DNA from: Cudoniella acicularis
Taxonomy: Eukaryota > Ascomycota > Leotiomycetes > Helotiales > Helotiaceae
Assembly: GCA_013054445.1 (NCBI GenBank)
Contig: JAAMPI010000789.1
Location: forward strand, 1-25,807
Length of the DNA: 25,807 bases
Reading direction: 5' to 3'
The notes under the pieces are model-generated. The model saw only the letters and a program-made list of their open reading frames with translations, was not told the origin of the DNA and did no database searches. Shown in pieces: positions 9,081 to 18,883 of the stretch (its first letter is position 1; each line of letters opens with the position of its first letter). The position numbers were made by a program, and so were the translations under genes.

Positions 9081-9489
9081 AATTTTGTGACTATAAACCG
9101 GCTTTGGAATTTGTCCCTGATTCAAGTAGAACAGGCGGGTTCTTTCAGAGAATTTAAGATCAAAGCTCTGCAAGGCCTTTTCGAGACAAGGGCTCATAGT
9201 CCTTGGCGACTTGATAAGTCGATTACGCATTGATTCATAAGTTAGAGCGACATGGATCTGAGATTGATGCATCTTTCGTATGTTAAAAAAGTCGAGCATA
9301 AGTTGACATTGCAGATTGATCATCGTTATTACAATATTTCCTAATATTTACTAATATTTACTGCATATAGAAAACCAAGATTATATTTAAAAAGAATTGA
9401 TTTTTTGGTTTATTATATTTAAATAATAATATTGGTTTATTTGTGAGGTATAGCTTGCCTAATAAAGAATTCTTTTCAAATATTCTCTA

Positions 9490-9640
9490 AGGTATTTCCC
9501 AGACTGTACTATTTTAACACATTTTCCTAAAACACATTTTTTTCAGAATACATTTCCCAAACATTTCCCCAGAACGACCACCTTACCACACTACCCTAAC
9601 ATATTTCCCAGAACATTCCCTAGAACACGCTATAAACTGT
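9490..9640 (+). repeat. degenerate tandem repeat of an acatttcccagaa-like unit
   Basis: About six or seven imperfect copies of a 12-16 bp unit (acatttcccagaa and variants such as acatatttcccagaa and cattccctagaa) follow each other. Spacing is irregular. The array is non-coding and lies between the precursor and UstYa-like gene 1. Confidence 0.5.
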
Positions 9641-10031
9641 TTTACCGCTTCTATATTTTTAATTTATAATCCTGGCTCGGCAGTCTTCGGCACTGGAGAA
9701 TAAACTTCCCTAGTCAAGAATCCAGCCCAGTCATGAAAATTCGTGGTTGGGCCGTGAATGGGCCGGAACATATGCATATCATGCATGTCATACACGTCCT
9801 ATATCTCCTACCGTGTTCAGTTTGCTGCAGGGAATAAGCACATGCAGCAGTACCCATAAACACTTTATCTCATGCACGTCCCTGGTGGTCTTATTGGTCT
9901 GTGCTTAATCCTCTGAACCGGGAAGGAGATAATAATATCTCTTGCCACTTTTAAGGCGATGTTTACTCGAATGGAATGTAGAAGTTGCTATGTACGATTT
10001 CTCAATCACCCTCCTCAATAATTTTCTAAAC

Positions 10032-10042
10032 TCTCGGTGTAC
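10032..10042 (+). promoter_or_regulatory. candidate shared cluster promoter motif (copy 3)
   Basis: TCTCGGTGTAC lies 64 bp upstream of the ATG of UstYa-like gene 1. It matches copy 2 over ten bases and copy 1 at ten of eleven. Confidence 0.35.
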
Positions 10043-10105
10043 ATTTCACTACGCCGCAGTTATCGTTGATTACGCTGTTATACAATCTTGATTATTCAAA
10101 TTATC

Positions 10106-11029
10106 ATGTTCTTTTCTTCAAACTATCAGCCAGTTGCAGCTAGAGATTCCGAGTCTGAATCCGAATCTCAAGAGAAGCTGCTATACAGCAATGAATACTC
10201 TCAGAAAAAAAACAAACCAACATGTTCATGGTTTGCATACGTTTCCACTTTGGCCATTGGGGCGTTAGCATGCTTCTCAGCAGGTTTAGCTGTGGGCTAC
10301 TACACCAACGAAGGAGCAAGCAGAAAGTCAAAAGCACTAGACTTCATGAGTTTGACTGATCCAAAACCCCACGGTTAGATTTTATTGCTAAATCTCTATC
10401 TAGTGCCTCCTGGAAACCTTCAATATCCCATGATCTATAATATAACATACACACGATCAGGACCTGAGAGTGATGCCGCCTGGGATGCTATGTTTCCTCG
10501 TAAGGCAGAATAATGAGCTAAAAAATCCTCCGCAGTCTGCGAACTACACTGACTGTGTTTAGGGGGCGTTGGCTTCGTTAAGCACCCTTCAGTGTCGCCC
10601 GAGCTCTCCGGACTGGCAGTATTCCATGAACTGCACTGCGTGGTAAGTACTGCTTAACGTTCTTTAATCAAGCTATGTCCACCTCCTGTCATTATGCTTT
10701 CATTCTCAATACTATAGGAACTTGCTGAATCTCCGTCATAGAACATCCTTCGCGTGGGCTACTATGCTGCTCTGGATGGCACATTGGCCGAGATGCAGCA
10801 TCAGCACGACCATAACAAACGACCGGATCCACATCACCTACGGCATTGCTTCGACTACCTGCGGCAGGCGCTCATGTGCGCAGCGGACACGAACCTTGAG
10901 CCCGTGGATTTTGAACTTGGCGGTGTGACAGGCTGGAAGTACAACAGGAAATGCAGAGACTTTGAGGCGGTCAAAGACTGGGCTGATCAGTGGCGGAGCT
11001 GGCCAGATGATCTGGAGAGTGCAGAGTGA
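10106..11029 (+). CDS. UstYa-like (DUF3328) oxidase 1
   Basis: Four exons, 10106-10349, 10404-10499, 10563-10642 and 10742-11029, give about 235 residues. The N-terminus is Ser/Glu-rich, followed by one membrane helix (residues ~42-66, WFAYVSTLAIGALACF). After it come the family pattern VPPGNLQYP, the block RGVGFVKHP and HELHC split from NILRVGYY by the third intron. The second motif HLRHCFDYLRQ follows, then CAADTNLEP and a Trp/Cys-rich tail. Paired HxxHC and HxxHCxDxLRQ motifs are the signature of UstYa-type proteins, which oxidatively cyclise dikaritin peptides, usually by ether or C-C/C-N links to aromatic residues. Introns 2 and 3 are canonical. The first donor is uncertain: GTTTGA at 10350 gives a 54-nt intron, while GTTAGA at 10374 fits the protein slightly better but leaves only 30 nt. 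It is divergent from the precursor, so the two are probably expressed together. Confidence 0.9.
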
Positions 11030-11204
11030 GCGGAGTATAGAGCGGAAGTCCTTTGGGGATATTATGATTCAACTGTGATCTATTTAATATCAATCAGACA
11101 AACAGTCAAAGTTTCATTACAGATACCACTTCCCTCCCAATCTTGAGCCAAATCGTGATAGAATAATGATTTCGCATATGCATCTGAATTTAAACGTACA
11201 GGTT
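11030..11204. other. tail-to-tail gap between the two UstYa-like genes
   Basis: The 175 bp between the two stop codons must hold both 3' ends. It is AT-rich and has nothing else recognisable. Confidence 0.5.
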
Positions 11205-12327
11205 TTACTTCTCATCCAACCGGCCTCCCACAACTCCCGGCTCGAACACTTTCACTCTCCTCGCTCTCACCCATTCCAATAAGCTCTCCCAATTCACGCA
11301 CTTGTGCCAGCCTACCGCCACAGCAGTGAGATGTGGCGGATCGCCTGGCACCCACTGGAAACTCGTTAGGCTGGGATCTGCGCGGCACATGATGGATTCG
11401 CGCATCAGCTCGAGGCAGTGATCTAACGAACCTTAGCTTTTGAGTGCTCTTGCCCAGTTTGTGGGATCAAAGAGAGAAGCAGCTAGGGAAGCTTGAGAGG
11501 TAGACTTACGGACATGTGCCTTGTACTCGACCATCTCTTCCTCTGTCTCGCCCTGGAGGTAGTAGTCGCGGAAGATCCAGTGGCGGACTTTTTTCTGCAT
11601 AGGCGTCAATTCATGAAGGTCATAAAAGAGCGAGAAAGCGGGACGGGCAAACTCACCAGACAGTGAAGCTCATGATGCACGCCTAGCTCCGAGGCATAGC
11701 CGCTGCCGTCTGCCAGCGGTAGGGAGGAGACGTTGTAGAAGGACAAATCGTCGGAGGAGACGCGGATGCGTATGTCTTCGAAAAGTTCGTGCCATACCTG
11801 GTCCAGTTCTGGGCGTGGATTACCGGCGAAGGGATTGTTGCGGATTTTGACCTCGAAGGTCCGCCGCTCGTACTTGACGGCGTTGCTCGCGGAGAGAGCT
11901 GCCAAGAGCATCGGTCAGTCATGGAACTTCAAATATTGGAGGGCAGCTTACATGGAAAGAGCTCATCTTGGCTCGTACATGTTGATAAATTTGAGCAGTT
12001 GCACGGTTTCTGCCACCACATTACACCTCCCGTGATCAGAAGGCCGAGATAAGCGGCTGCGAGGAGTAGGTATTGGAGACCTAGAGTACGGCAATACCAC
12101 CGTCGCTGATGAGGGTGTTGATATTCATCATGACTTTCGCGCTTATCTGACGGCAGTAACGAATCTGATGGCAGTGGGTTATCGAAATTGTCCCTCTCGT
12201 CCATTGTGGATTGCGGTGATGGAGATTCACTTCGTGTAAATTTACTGCTTGCTCTTCCTCTCCGTCTATTTTCTCGATACTCTGCAGAGAATTCTCCATC
12301 TGCATCTACCAACCAGTACTTTCGCAT
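11205..12327 (-). CDS. UstYa-like (DUF3328) oxidase 2
   Basis: Four exons, 12327-11952, 11898-11657, 11594-11510 and 11422-11205, splice in phase to 306 residues. All three introns (53, 62 and 87 nt) have GTAAG or GTGAGT donors. The protein has a long polar N-terminus (residues 1-80, Arg/Ser/Pro-rich), one membrane helix (~83-105, LQYLLLAAAYLGLLITGGVMWW) and a luminal domain with both family motifs: HHELHC (residues 200-205) and HVHHCLELMRE (His233, His236, Cys237). Between them lie VWHELFEDIRIRV and RHWIFRDYYLQGE, and a Trp/Cys-containing tail (GWHKCVNW) follows. The N-terminus is about 40 residues longer than in oxidase 1, and the two proteins differ clearly elsewhere, so they probably do different steps rather than being a recent duplicate. 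Two such oxidases are common in ustiloxin-type clusters. It lies tail-to-tail with oxidase 1. Confidence 0.92.
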
Positions 12328-12549
12328 GGCAAAAGCGGCGTCACTAACCTACCACGAAAGAACTTGCATTTATTCCCAAGGCGTGAACCCCAGGATAATC
12401 AGCCCAAGCGCCCCCTCCCCTGACGTTACCATCGCATAATTACCCCGCTCTGGCACAGCAGTTTTGATGGATGATGTGCAGCGGAGAAGTTGTAAATTCC
12501 TAAAAAAGGAGGAATAGACGAGCAACCGTTAACCATATGCATGTCATTT

Positions 12550-13290
12550 GATCCCACCCCCACAATCCTACGAGGCTGGCTACTGCAATGGTGTTGCAGA
12601 ACCTTATGTAAAATAAGCGAATGTTACATCCCACCCCGCAATTCGACAAGGCTGTTAAGTGGAGTTTCGCTTGTTTTGTGGCTGCGGTAATGGCGTTATA
12701 AGAGGCCTATACAAACCATATAAAGGTTACACTACATAGAGGCTAACGTCAGCAATACACCGCAAGTACAGAATAGGAAAGCGATGAGAGTACACCGAAG
12801 CTTTAACCATTCATCACATTGTTACACAGTCCCACCCCACAGATAATCGCGAAGGGATCGCGGTCGCTGCTCCTCCACCCGAATTATTTTTCAAGACGTA
12901 TAATAATATATTACTCGCTAATAGTTGGTATCTTTGCCGCGCGAGTGCATATAAATTCTTCCTAGACGCAGAGAAGCGGCGCAGACGCTCGCTCGCAGAG
13001 TTATGAAATATAAATTACATACATACATACGACGCTGTACTGTACTATATCGGAAGTACGGAATGGGAAAGAGATGAGTACTGAACCATTCCATTGTTAC
13101 ATAGCGCCACTTTCTCGATATGCCGACAGCCAACAGCTAATCGCGGAGGAATTGCCGCCCCGAATTGCTTTTCAAGATGTATAATATATTACACGTCGTT
13201 AACAGTTGGAAGCTTTGCCGCGCGAGTGCATTTCTCCGAACCATCCCCCCGCCCCTCGAAGCAGAGCAGCGGCGCAAGCAAGCCACGAAA
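12550..13290 (+). repeat. degenerate direct-repeat block
   Basis: A unit of about 220 bp occurs twice (about 12768-12985 and 13056-13280), offset by about 281 bp and diverged by substitutions and small indels. Both copies run through gtac-ga-tgggaaag-gatgag, taatcgcg, cgaatt-ttttcaaga-gtataata and an identical 18-mer (12933-12950 and 13214-13231). A related shorter pair (ccacccc-caat-c-acaaggctg-like) starts near 12551 and 12627. No transposase or clear terminal inverted repeats were found; it may be a decayed mobile-element or satellite remnant. Confidence 0.55.
12790..12800 (-). promoter_or_regulatory. candidate shared cluster promoter motif (copy 4)
   Basis: On the minus strand this reads CTTCGGTGTAC, sharing TCGGTGTAC with copy 3. 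It is about 460 bp upstream of UstYa-like gene 2, in that gene's orientation, but also inside the repeat block, so it may be chance. Confidence 0.25.
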
Positions 13291-14065
13291 CACGAACCGC
13301 ATACGGCACTTGCACTTCACTGCACTATGCACACCACTACTTTTTGAAGTCTCTCAGTTCATTCGCCTTGCTTGCTACCTCCATCTAACCAGTACTACTG
13401 TATGTTCTGCTATTTCGTGCTGTGGCTCGGCTCGCACTTGTCGGGTAGCACAAACCCCGAGTTCCCTCCCCTGCATGGATGACAGATAAAACCCATCCAT
13501 GGCATGCAGCAGAAGGGAGACCCACTCCCCGCTCCCGCCCGCCTCTCTACATCCCGTCCTTAGCGTAACCTTCCTACTAATCTCACTCTCTAAGTACTTG
13601 TGAAAATGACCACGCTAATACTTTAACTTTGAATCGTTTTACAATATTTTCGTACAGTGGTGAGATTTATTAAATGTGGTGGTATTTTAGTAAATATGTA
13701 AATGTATAGTTCCTTCAGTTGAAAACCCACAATCACAGCGGCATATCAATTCACATGTCAGGCTATATTTCAAACGAGCTGGACCCCTAAAAGAGGAAGC
13801 CTCCTAAATTATGCACATGCATGATTTCCAATAGGAGGGAGGGTGGTAGCGTACGTTTAGGATCTTTGCACATCAACATACTCGGTAGTCGAGCGAGCTC
13901 CTTTCTTTTGCAGCGCAGCAAGGTCATCCTCTCCTCCCCTCAAAATTTATAATCGTGTGAAAAGAAGGCACTCTGGCATTCTACCGCGTCTCTGGCCACA
14001 TCACCTGCATTTTCCTGAATCTTCTCCGCAGTAAGATACTTGCTTGACCCATAAGCCACGACGTC

Positions 14066-15412
14066 ATGGCCGATCAGAACATCTCTTCCGGTGGCTTGAT
14101 AGCCGTCGATGTCGTACTGACCGCGTTGGCAATGCTAGCAGTCGGCGTGCGATTGCGCATCAGGCTCTCAAAGGGCGTTGGCTTGGGAATTGACGACATC
14201 CTATCGGTCATTTCTCTGGTAAGTTGTCAGTGTGATGGGACCCGCCTGCTGATATGCTACTGCAAGTCTGCGGCTAGTGGGGAAGTTGACAGTTTTGCGC
14301 CTACCTAGATTCTTTTCATCGTTCTTGTCTTTATACCGACTATCATCGGTAAGTCATCGCATGCCGTGCGAAGATTCAATAGCACTGATCTTTCGTAGGA
14401 GCTGTTGATGCTGGATTGGGGAATCATGTACCCATTACCCCCATGGGGCCAATGCCTCCAAGCTACGTCTTTGAAGCAGTAAGTACAGCACCTTATACCC
14501 TCTAGGGACATCTTCCAAATCTTTCCGAAAAGAATACTGAAAGCGCCTCAGGTTCAATTCGTCTTCATAGCCTTTCAAGTCTTTCCTCTCTGCTTCATCA
14601 AGCTCAGCATCCTCTTTCTCTACCGGCGCATATTCCAAGGGAAGATCTTTGACGCCGTCACCAAAATCCTCATTGGTTTCGTCATCGTTTGGACCATCAC
14701 CTTCTTCCTCGCCTTTCTGCTGCAATGCGTGCCTGTGACCATCGCTGAGATCCCAGGCACGAACAATCACTGCATCAACCTCACCCCGGTGACGGAGGCG
14801 TTTGGCGTGAGTGGCACTATCACAGATTTTATGATACTGTTGATTCCGATGCCGAACGTGTGGAAGCTGCGGATGACGGTGCGGGATAAGCTGGCTGTGA
14901 GCTTCATATTTGGGCTAGGGTTCATGTACGAAAAAGAAGCTTTCAAGCCCATAGTATCTACATCTATGCTGACGAGATCCTTAGAGTCGTCATCGCCAGC
15001 ATCATTCGATGCACTGTACTCTTCTCCCTCGGCGCCAAAATATCGGCCGGTGACTTCGACTATACTCGTACGAAATTCCAAGAAAATCCTTTATAGTGTC
15101 CACTAGCTGACCTCAAAGCTCGCAGACTACGATGGCGTAAACCTTATCTGGGAAATTACTGAAGCATGTGTCGGCATCATCTGCGCCTGTCTCCCCGTCA
15201 TGGGCCGCTACATGCAGGTACTCGGGGTAGTCTTTCGCATGGACACCCTGCGCTCCCTTATCAGGAGATACCGAACAAGCGGACCCAGCCGCGAAAGTAG
15301 CGGTCGAAATGGTCCGTTCGGCGAAGTGGAAGAAGAGCTGGGAGCGGCGGGTGTGAGGCTGGAGAGATTGGAGAGCACTGAGGACGGTAAGAATGGGTCG
15401 ACCCAAACTTAA
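14066..15412 (+). CDS. seven-helix integral membrane protein, rhodopsin-domain (Pth11-like without CFEM)
   Basis: Six exons, 14066-14218, 14309-14348, 14399-14478, 14552-14925, 14985-15067 and 15126-15412, give 338 residues with phase kept at every junction. Donors are GTAAGT (three times) and GTACGA (twice). Successive hydrophobic helices are seen (VVLTALAMLAVGVRL, ILFIVLVFIPTIIG, VFIAFQVFPLCFIKLSILFLYRR, VIVWTITFFLAFLLQC, TDFMILLIPMPNVWKL, FIFGLGF...VVIASIIRCTVLF, EACVGIICACLPV). The order LYRRIF, QCVPV and then IPMPNVWKL is typical of the large fungal family with a conserved rhodopsin-like domain. The C-terminal ~70 residues are cytoplasmic, polar and Ser/Gly/Glu-rich. Members are putative sensors or receptors, and most have no assigned ligand. 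Some sit in metabolite clusters, but a role here is not shown. It lies tail-to-tail with the O-methyltransferase. Confidence 0.85.
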
Positions 15413-15723
15413 AAGTTTAAGGGGGACTCATTTGACAACACAGCGGTACTAAGCGGGTCTAGTTAGTACATAGTTTGTAGATCTGATCTTTGGGAGGAAT
15501 ACGGCGGAATGGAGGCCAATTGAACCTACGTATTCGACTTGCTGAAATGAAAGATATCATTAAAAATAAAACTCGAGTGATATCTACTCCTCTATAGTAA
15601 CCAGCAGATGCGTAGAACAGTGATATTCTAAATCCATCACTCGATTCAGAGGATGTAACACGTCGTGCCTTGACTACCACTATGAAAGACGAAAACGAGA
15701 AGTCATTGAAACCGAAATGAAAT
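15413..15723. other. tail-to-tail gap between membrane protein and O-methyltransferase genes
   Basis: The 311 bp between two converging stop codons are AT-rich and contain only chance frames. Confidence 0.45.
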
Positions 15724-17190
15724 TTAATGGCCTTTAGATCCCCGCCATTCAAACACAACAAGCGACAGCTCCGACATGTGTGGCTTGCTAATGTATTGAA
15801 ATGTGAATCTTTCGTCGGCCGTTTTGAAGAGCTCCTTCCAGTCTTCCTTTGAGCGCTCTTTGGCGTTGAGGAGCTGCTTCATGCCGAGATCATGGAACCT
15901 TTTAACCAGATCAGCAAACGGATGTAATAAAAAGAGAAGTCAAATAACGGGAGCAAAGAAAAAGCGAATAAAAAAACTCACCTTGCCCTCTTCTCTTGGT
16001 AAGGTGGCAGCTCGCCCGGCTCCGGCATACAGAACTCGTTCACAACCACCTGACTGCCCTCCCTCATGGCGGGGACCAATGCCCTCAAGATCCTCACGGC
16101 GTAATGATCGGACCAGTCATGCAGGACCCAGCGCAAGAAGTACGCGTCGGCGCCCTTGACGGTTTGGTCGGCGAAGAAATCGTGCGTCTCGAACTCGAGG
16201 CGTCCCTGCAGTCGGTCGGGCACTGTCGATGCTGCTGTCACAGGGGCTAGATCCTGAACGACGACGCGCTTGAGGTTGGGGAAGGCGTCTGCGAGAGCGA
16301 TACCCAGCGTGCCAGTAGAGCCTCCCACGTCGACCACGACACCACTTGCAGCCTCTTCCGTGCCTTTCTCCTGATCATGAATAAATGGGATGGCCCCCCA
16401 ATCGTACCCCCTCAGCACGTGCGCTATCTGGAACCCGGGTCGCTGATGCAGCAGCTCCAAGCTTTCCGCAAACCGCCGCGCTCTCCTCTCATCGGTCTTG
16501 ATGTCGTCGAAAAACACCTTGTCCGTGTCGTGCGCGAGACTGAACCCGCATTGGGTTGGCTCCTCGCTCCCGGGCCACTCCTGGATTGCATCCACAGCAC
16601 GGCAGGCAGAGGGCCAGATCTCGTCGCCTAGATGGCCAAGGACGGCCCGCAACTGCGAGGAGCTGGCGAGGGCTTTGGATGCTGGCGTGTGGGCCACGAC
16701 GCCCTTCGAGGGCTCTGCGAAGACGCGGTCCGTCATGGCAAAGCGGAGATAACGTGCTACGTCGGACTCGGGGATTTGAGCTTGGTCGGCGAGGGTAGCG
16801 AAGGTGGTTGTCGTCCCAGGAGGGAAAGAGGAGGCAAGGGAGAAGCGGGTTGCGAAGTGCAGACCTAAGAGGCCGTAGACCTGGGAAATGATTTTAGTTT
16901 GGTTTTTTAATCCCATTATTTTGAATCTCTAAGGCGCTTACGGATTCGAGAGCTTTGTTGAATATATACGGCACTGGGCCTAGAATCAATGCTTGTAGCT
17001 CGTGCATGGCTTCAAACAGTGCATCTTGGTGCGCCTGGCCCTCGAGCGAGAGCTTCGGCGCCGGAGGCGTATCGAGTTCCCAGGACGGTAAAGGTTGACC
17101 GTCGGCAACGAGACCATCGTGAAGGCATTGGGTACAATGCTGGATCTCGGCTGCCAGCTCGAGGATTCTGCTTTGAGTTCCAGTTTCCAT
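15724..17190 (-). CDS. O-methyltransferase (plant/fungal COMT-type family 2)
   Basis: Three exons, 17190-16942, 16880-15982 and 15898-15724, give 440 residues, the usual length for fungal family 2 O-methyltransferases. An N-terminal helical dimerisation region (residues 1-~190) precedes the Rossmann domain. The SAM loop is VVDVGGSTGTLG (about residues 265-276), followed by VVVQDLAPV; then comes YFLRWVLHDWSD with the expected catalytic base His337. The C-terminus has the typical RFHDLGMKQLLNAKERSKEDW segment. Introns of 61 and 83 nt have GTAAGC and GTGAGT donors. The enzyme transfers methyl from SAM to a hydroxyl, often a phenol. With a Tyr-containing core in the cluster, a (hydroxylated) tyrosine or another hydroxyl of the product is a plausible but unproven acceptor. 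It is divergent from the UROD/MetE-like gene across 655 bp, and base composition here is more GC-rich than in the neighbouring genes. Confidence 0.9.
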
Positions 17191-17845
17191 GGCTTAGCTA
17201 CCAGAGGGGAGGATTGCTTAGTGGAAAGTTAAAAAGGTAAGGGCAAAGAGGGGATGTTGGTTCGTTCTCGCAGATGGTTGGTGGCTAGGTCAGGAGAGCT
17301 GGTAGCCGCGAGCGAGAAGGTCGTAGTAGCGAAGTGCTGGTGCTGGTGAGGAGAAGGCCAGTACTTGAATCACGTTTAAGGCTGTTGCTGCAATTACATA
17401 GGTAAGGGATGCATGCTGTGGGCAGGGGGGTTGGACTCTAACATTTAGCGTGTATGCAGAATCTCCTCCTGCCTCGTCACCTACCCACAGGTATTATTAC
17501 CTAGGTACTTCAAGGCGGTTCCGGCTAAATGACTGCCCTCACCCGTGCATTTGCATTCGGATATCACGAACCCACATGTCGTGCTCCATCTCGAATTTAC
17601 TCATCTCGAACTTCCTTCATACTCTCTGCAGTAAGATATACAAGACAAAGAATCCTTCTCGGTTATGCCGATCGAGTGAATAACAGTCATCCACAGCTTT
17701 CGTCGTTCTTGTGTCTAGCCCGAGCAAGATCCTTGATCTAGCTCGTGAAACAAAGCATCTATAACTCTAATCTGACACTGTACGCTGCCTTTCTACGGTT
17801 CTTGTACCAAAGCTAATATGTTGAAAGTATCCCGTGCCTCACCCG
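17191..17845. promoter_or_regulatory. bidirectional promoter of O-methyltransferase and UROD/MetE-like gene
   Basis: Two divergent start codons share this 655-bp region. A perfect palindrome (tacctaggta) lies near 17498-17507. The shared cluster motif is not seen here, so these two genes may be regulated differently or lie outside the core cluster. Frames at 17450-17741 look like chance. Confidence 0.4.
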
Positions 17846-18883
17846 ATGCCAGACCCTATCGGCGTCCACCTTGTCGGAAGTGTTCCGTTCGCTTCTGCTC
17901 ACGAGGTCTTTACCAAGGCTGTCGAATTACTCCCAGGACGACTAGCTACATTATCCGATGGCGAGACTGGACAGCGAAGCACCTTTGTGCTTTGGCAGGA
18001 AACCGTGTTTCCCGATGAAGTGCGTAGGTTTCCCTCCAAACACACTGCCGCTTCGCCTCCGTCATTCGAGTGCCGACTCGAGCACATTGGCTCTCTAGGA
18101 TACTTCGAAGCAGCTATCTCATCTTACCAGGTATTCCGAAAGCTACGGGACACCGGCGTGATTCCCGAGAATATTCGATTCCAAATTTGTCTACCAACTC
18201 CTCTTAACCCCGTGTGCTTGCTCGTGGATGAAAAATGGCAAAATAAGGTCCTTCCACTTTATGAAGCGCGTTTAATTGAAGACATTGAGCGGATTCAAGA
18301 GAACATCGCTGAGAGTGATCTAGCTTTTCAATTTGATATGCCATGCGAGTTTGGGTTTCTCGAAGCTGAACGAGGGAGGCCAGCATCGAGTGGGTTTTTC
18401 CAGCCTTTCTTCGGGCCTGGGACAAAAGAATTTATCTTGGAGAGCGTCATCAGATTGTCAAAATCCATCAGGCCTAGAGCACACCTCGGCTTTCACCTCT
18501 GCTACGGAGATGGAGGACATCGTCATTTTATAGAGCCTGAGAGCATGCATCTCCTCGTCGAAATCAGCAATGCACTTGTAAGGCAGGTGGAGCCTTTCCA
18601 CCCCATAAGCTGGTTTCATATGCCGTGCCCTAAAAACCGTTCCGACTTTGCTTACTATGAACCTCTCAGGCGTCTAGCGATTGGGGAAACAAAATTATTC
18701 CTTGGCCTTGTCCATCCGCATGATGAAAATGGGACGCGAGAGAGGATCAAGGTTGCTCAATTAGCATATGGAAAGTCGTTCGGAATATCCACAGAATGCG
18801 GCATGGGACGAACACCTGTAGGCGATATAAGGAGTATCTTTACAATCTCTAAGGCTGTCTCATCTCTTTATACTATACCTTAG
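17846..18883 (+). CDS. UROD/MetE-fold protein, cobalamin-independent methionine-synthase-like
   Basis: A single uninterrupted exon encodes 345 residues. I take the ATG at 17846, because MPDPIGVHLVGSVPF matches how relatives begin and the codon at 17834 is GTG. The N-terminal HLVGSVPF, LSDGETGQR and the central QFDMPCEF are typical of this fold. The zinc-site signature of MetE C-terminal domains seems preserved: HLCYGD (His217, Cys219), an acidic residue about 20 further on (Glu239) and STECGMGR (Cys318). GLVHPHDENG resembles the MetE segment before the last cysteine. The protein is about half the length of true methionine synthase and lacks its N-terminal half, so it is probably not the housekeeping enzyme. 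A thiol- or methyl-transfer role is possible but unproven. It probably acts in the cytosol, as no signal peptide is seen. It is the last clearly intact gene on the right. Confidence 0.8.
   Translation: MPDPIGVHLVGSVPFASAHEVFTKAVELLPGRLATLSDGETGQRSTFVLWQETVFPDEVRRFPSKHTAASPPSFECRLEHIGSLGYFEAAISSYQVFRKLRDTGVIPENIRFQICLPTPLNPVCLLVDEKWQNKVLPLYEARLIEDIERIQENIAESDLAFQFDMPCEFGFLEAERGRPASSGFFQPFFGPGTKEFILESVIRLSKSIRPRAHLGFHLCYGDGGHRHFIEPESMHLLVEISNALVRQVEPFHPISWFHMPCPKNRSDFAYYEPLRRLAIGETKLFLGLVHPHDENGTRERIKVAQLAYGKSFGISTECGMGRTPVGDIRSIFTISKAVSSLYTIP

Larger units (their letters stand above)
9062..10105. promoter_or_regulatory. divergent promoter region of precursor and UstYa-like gene 1
   Basis: The 1,044-bp gap between two divergent start codons holds a copy of the cluster motif close to each gene (9070-9080 and 10032-10042). 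A TTTATAG TATA-like element on the minus strand lies near 9092-9098 upstream of the precursor. The middle (about 9330-9480) is very AT-rich and is followed by a degenerate short tandem repeat. A frame at 8985-9323 overlaps the precursor's first exon in another phase and looks like chance. Confidence 0.5.
12328..14065. other. long divergent intergenic region with repeats
   Basis: A 1.74-kb gap separates UstYa-like gene 2 from the rhodopsin-domain gene. It contains a block of degenerate direct repeats and one motif copy upstream of UstYa-like gene 2. A CT-rich leader precedes the gene at 14066. Open frames at 12918-13133 and 13094-13489 lie in the repeats and show no protein features. Confidence 0.45.

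Noticed and set aside
13094..13489. 131-residue plus-strand frame
   Set aside because: It lies largely in the degenerate repeat block with no conserved protein features.
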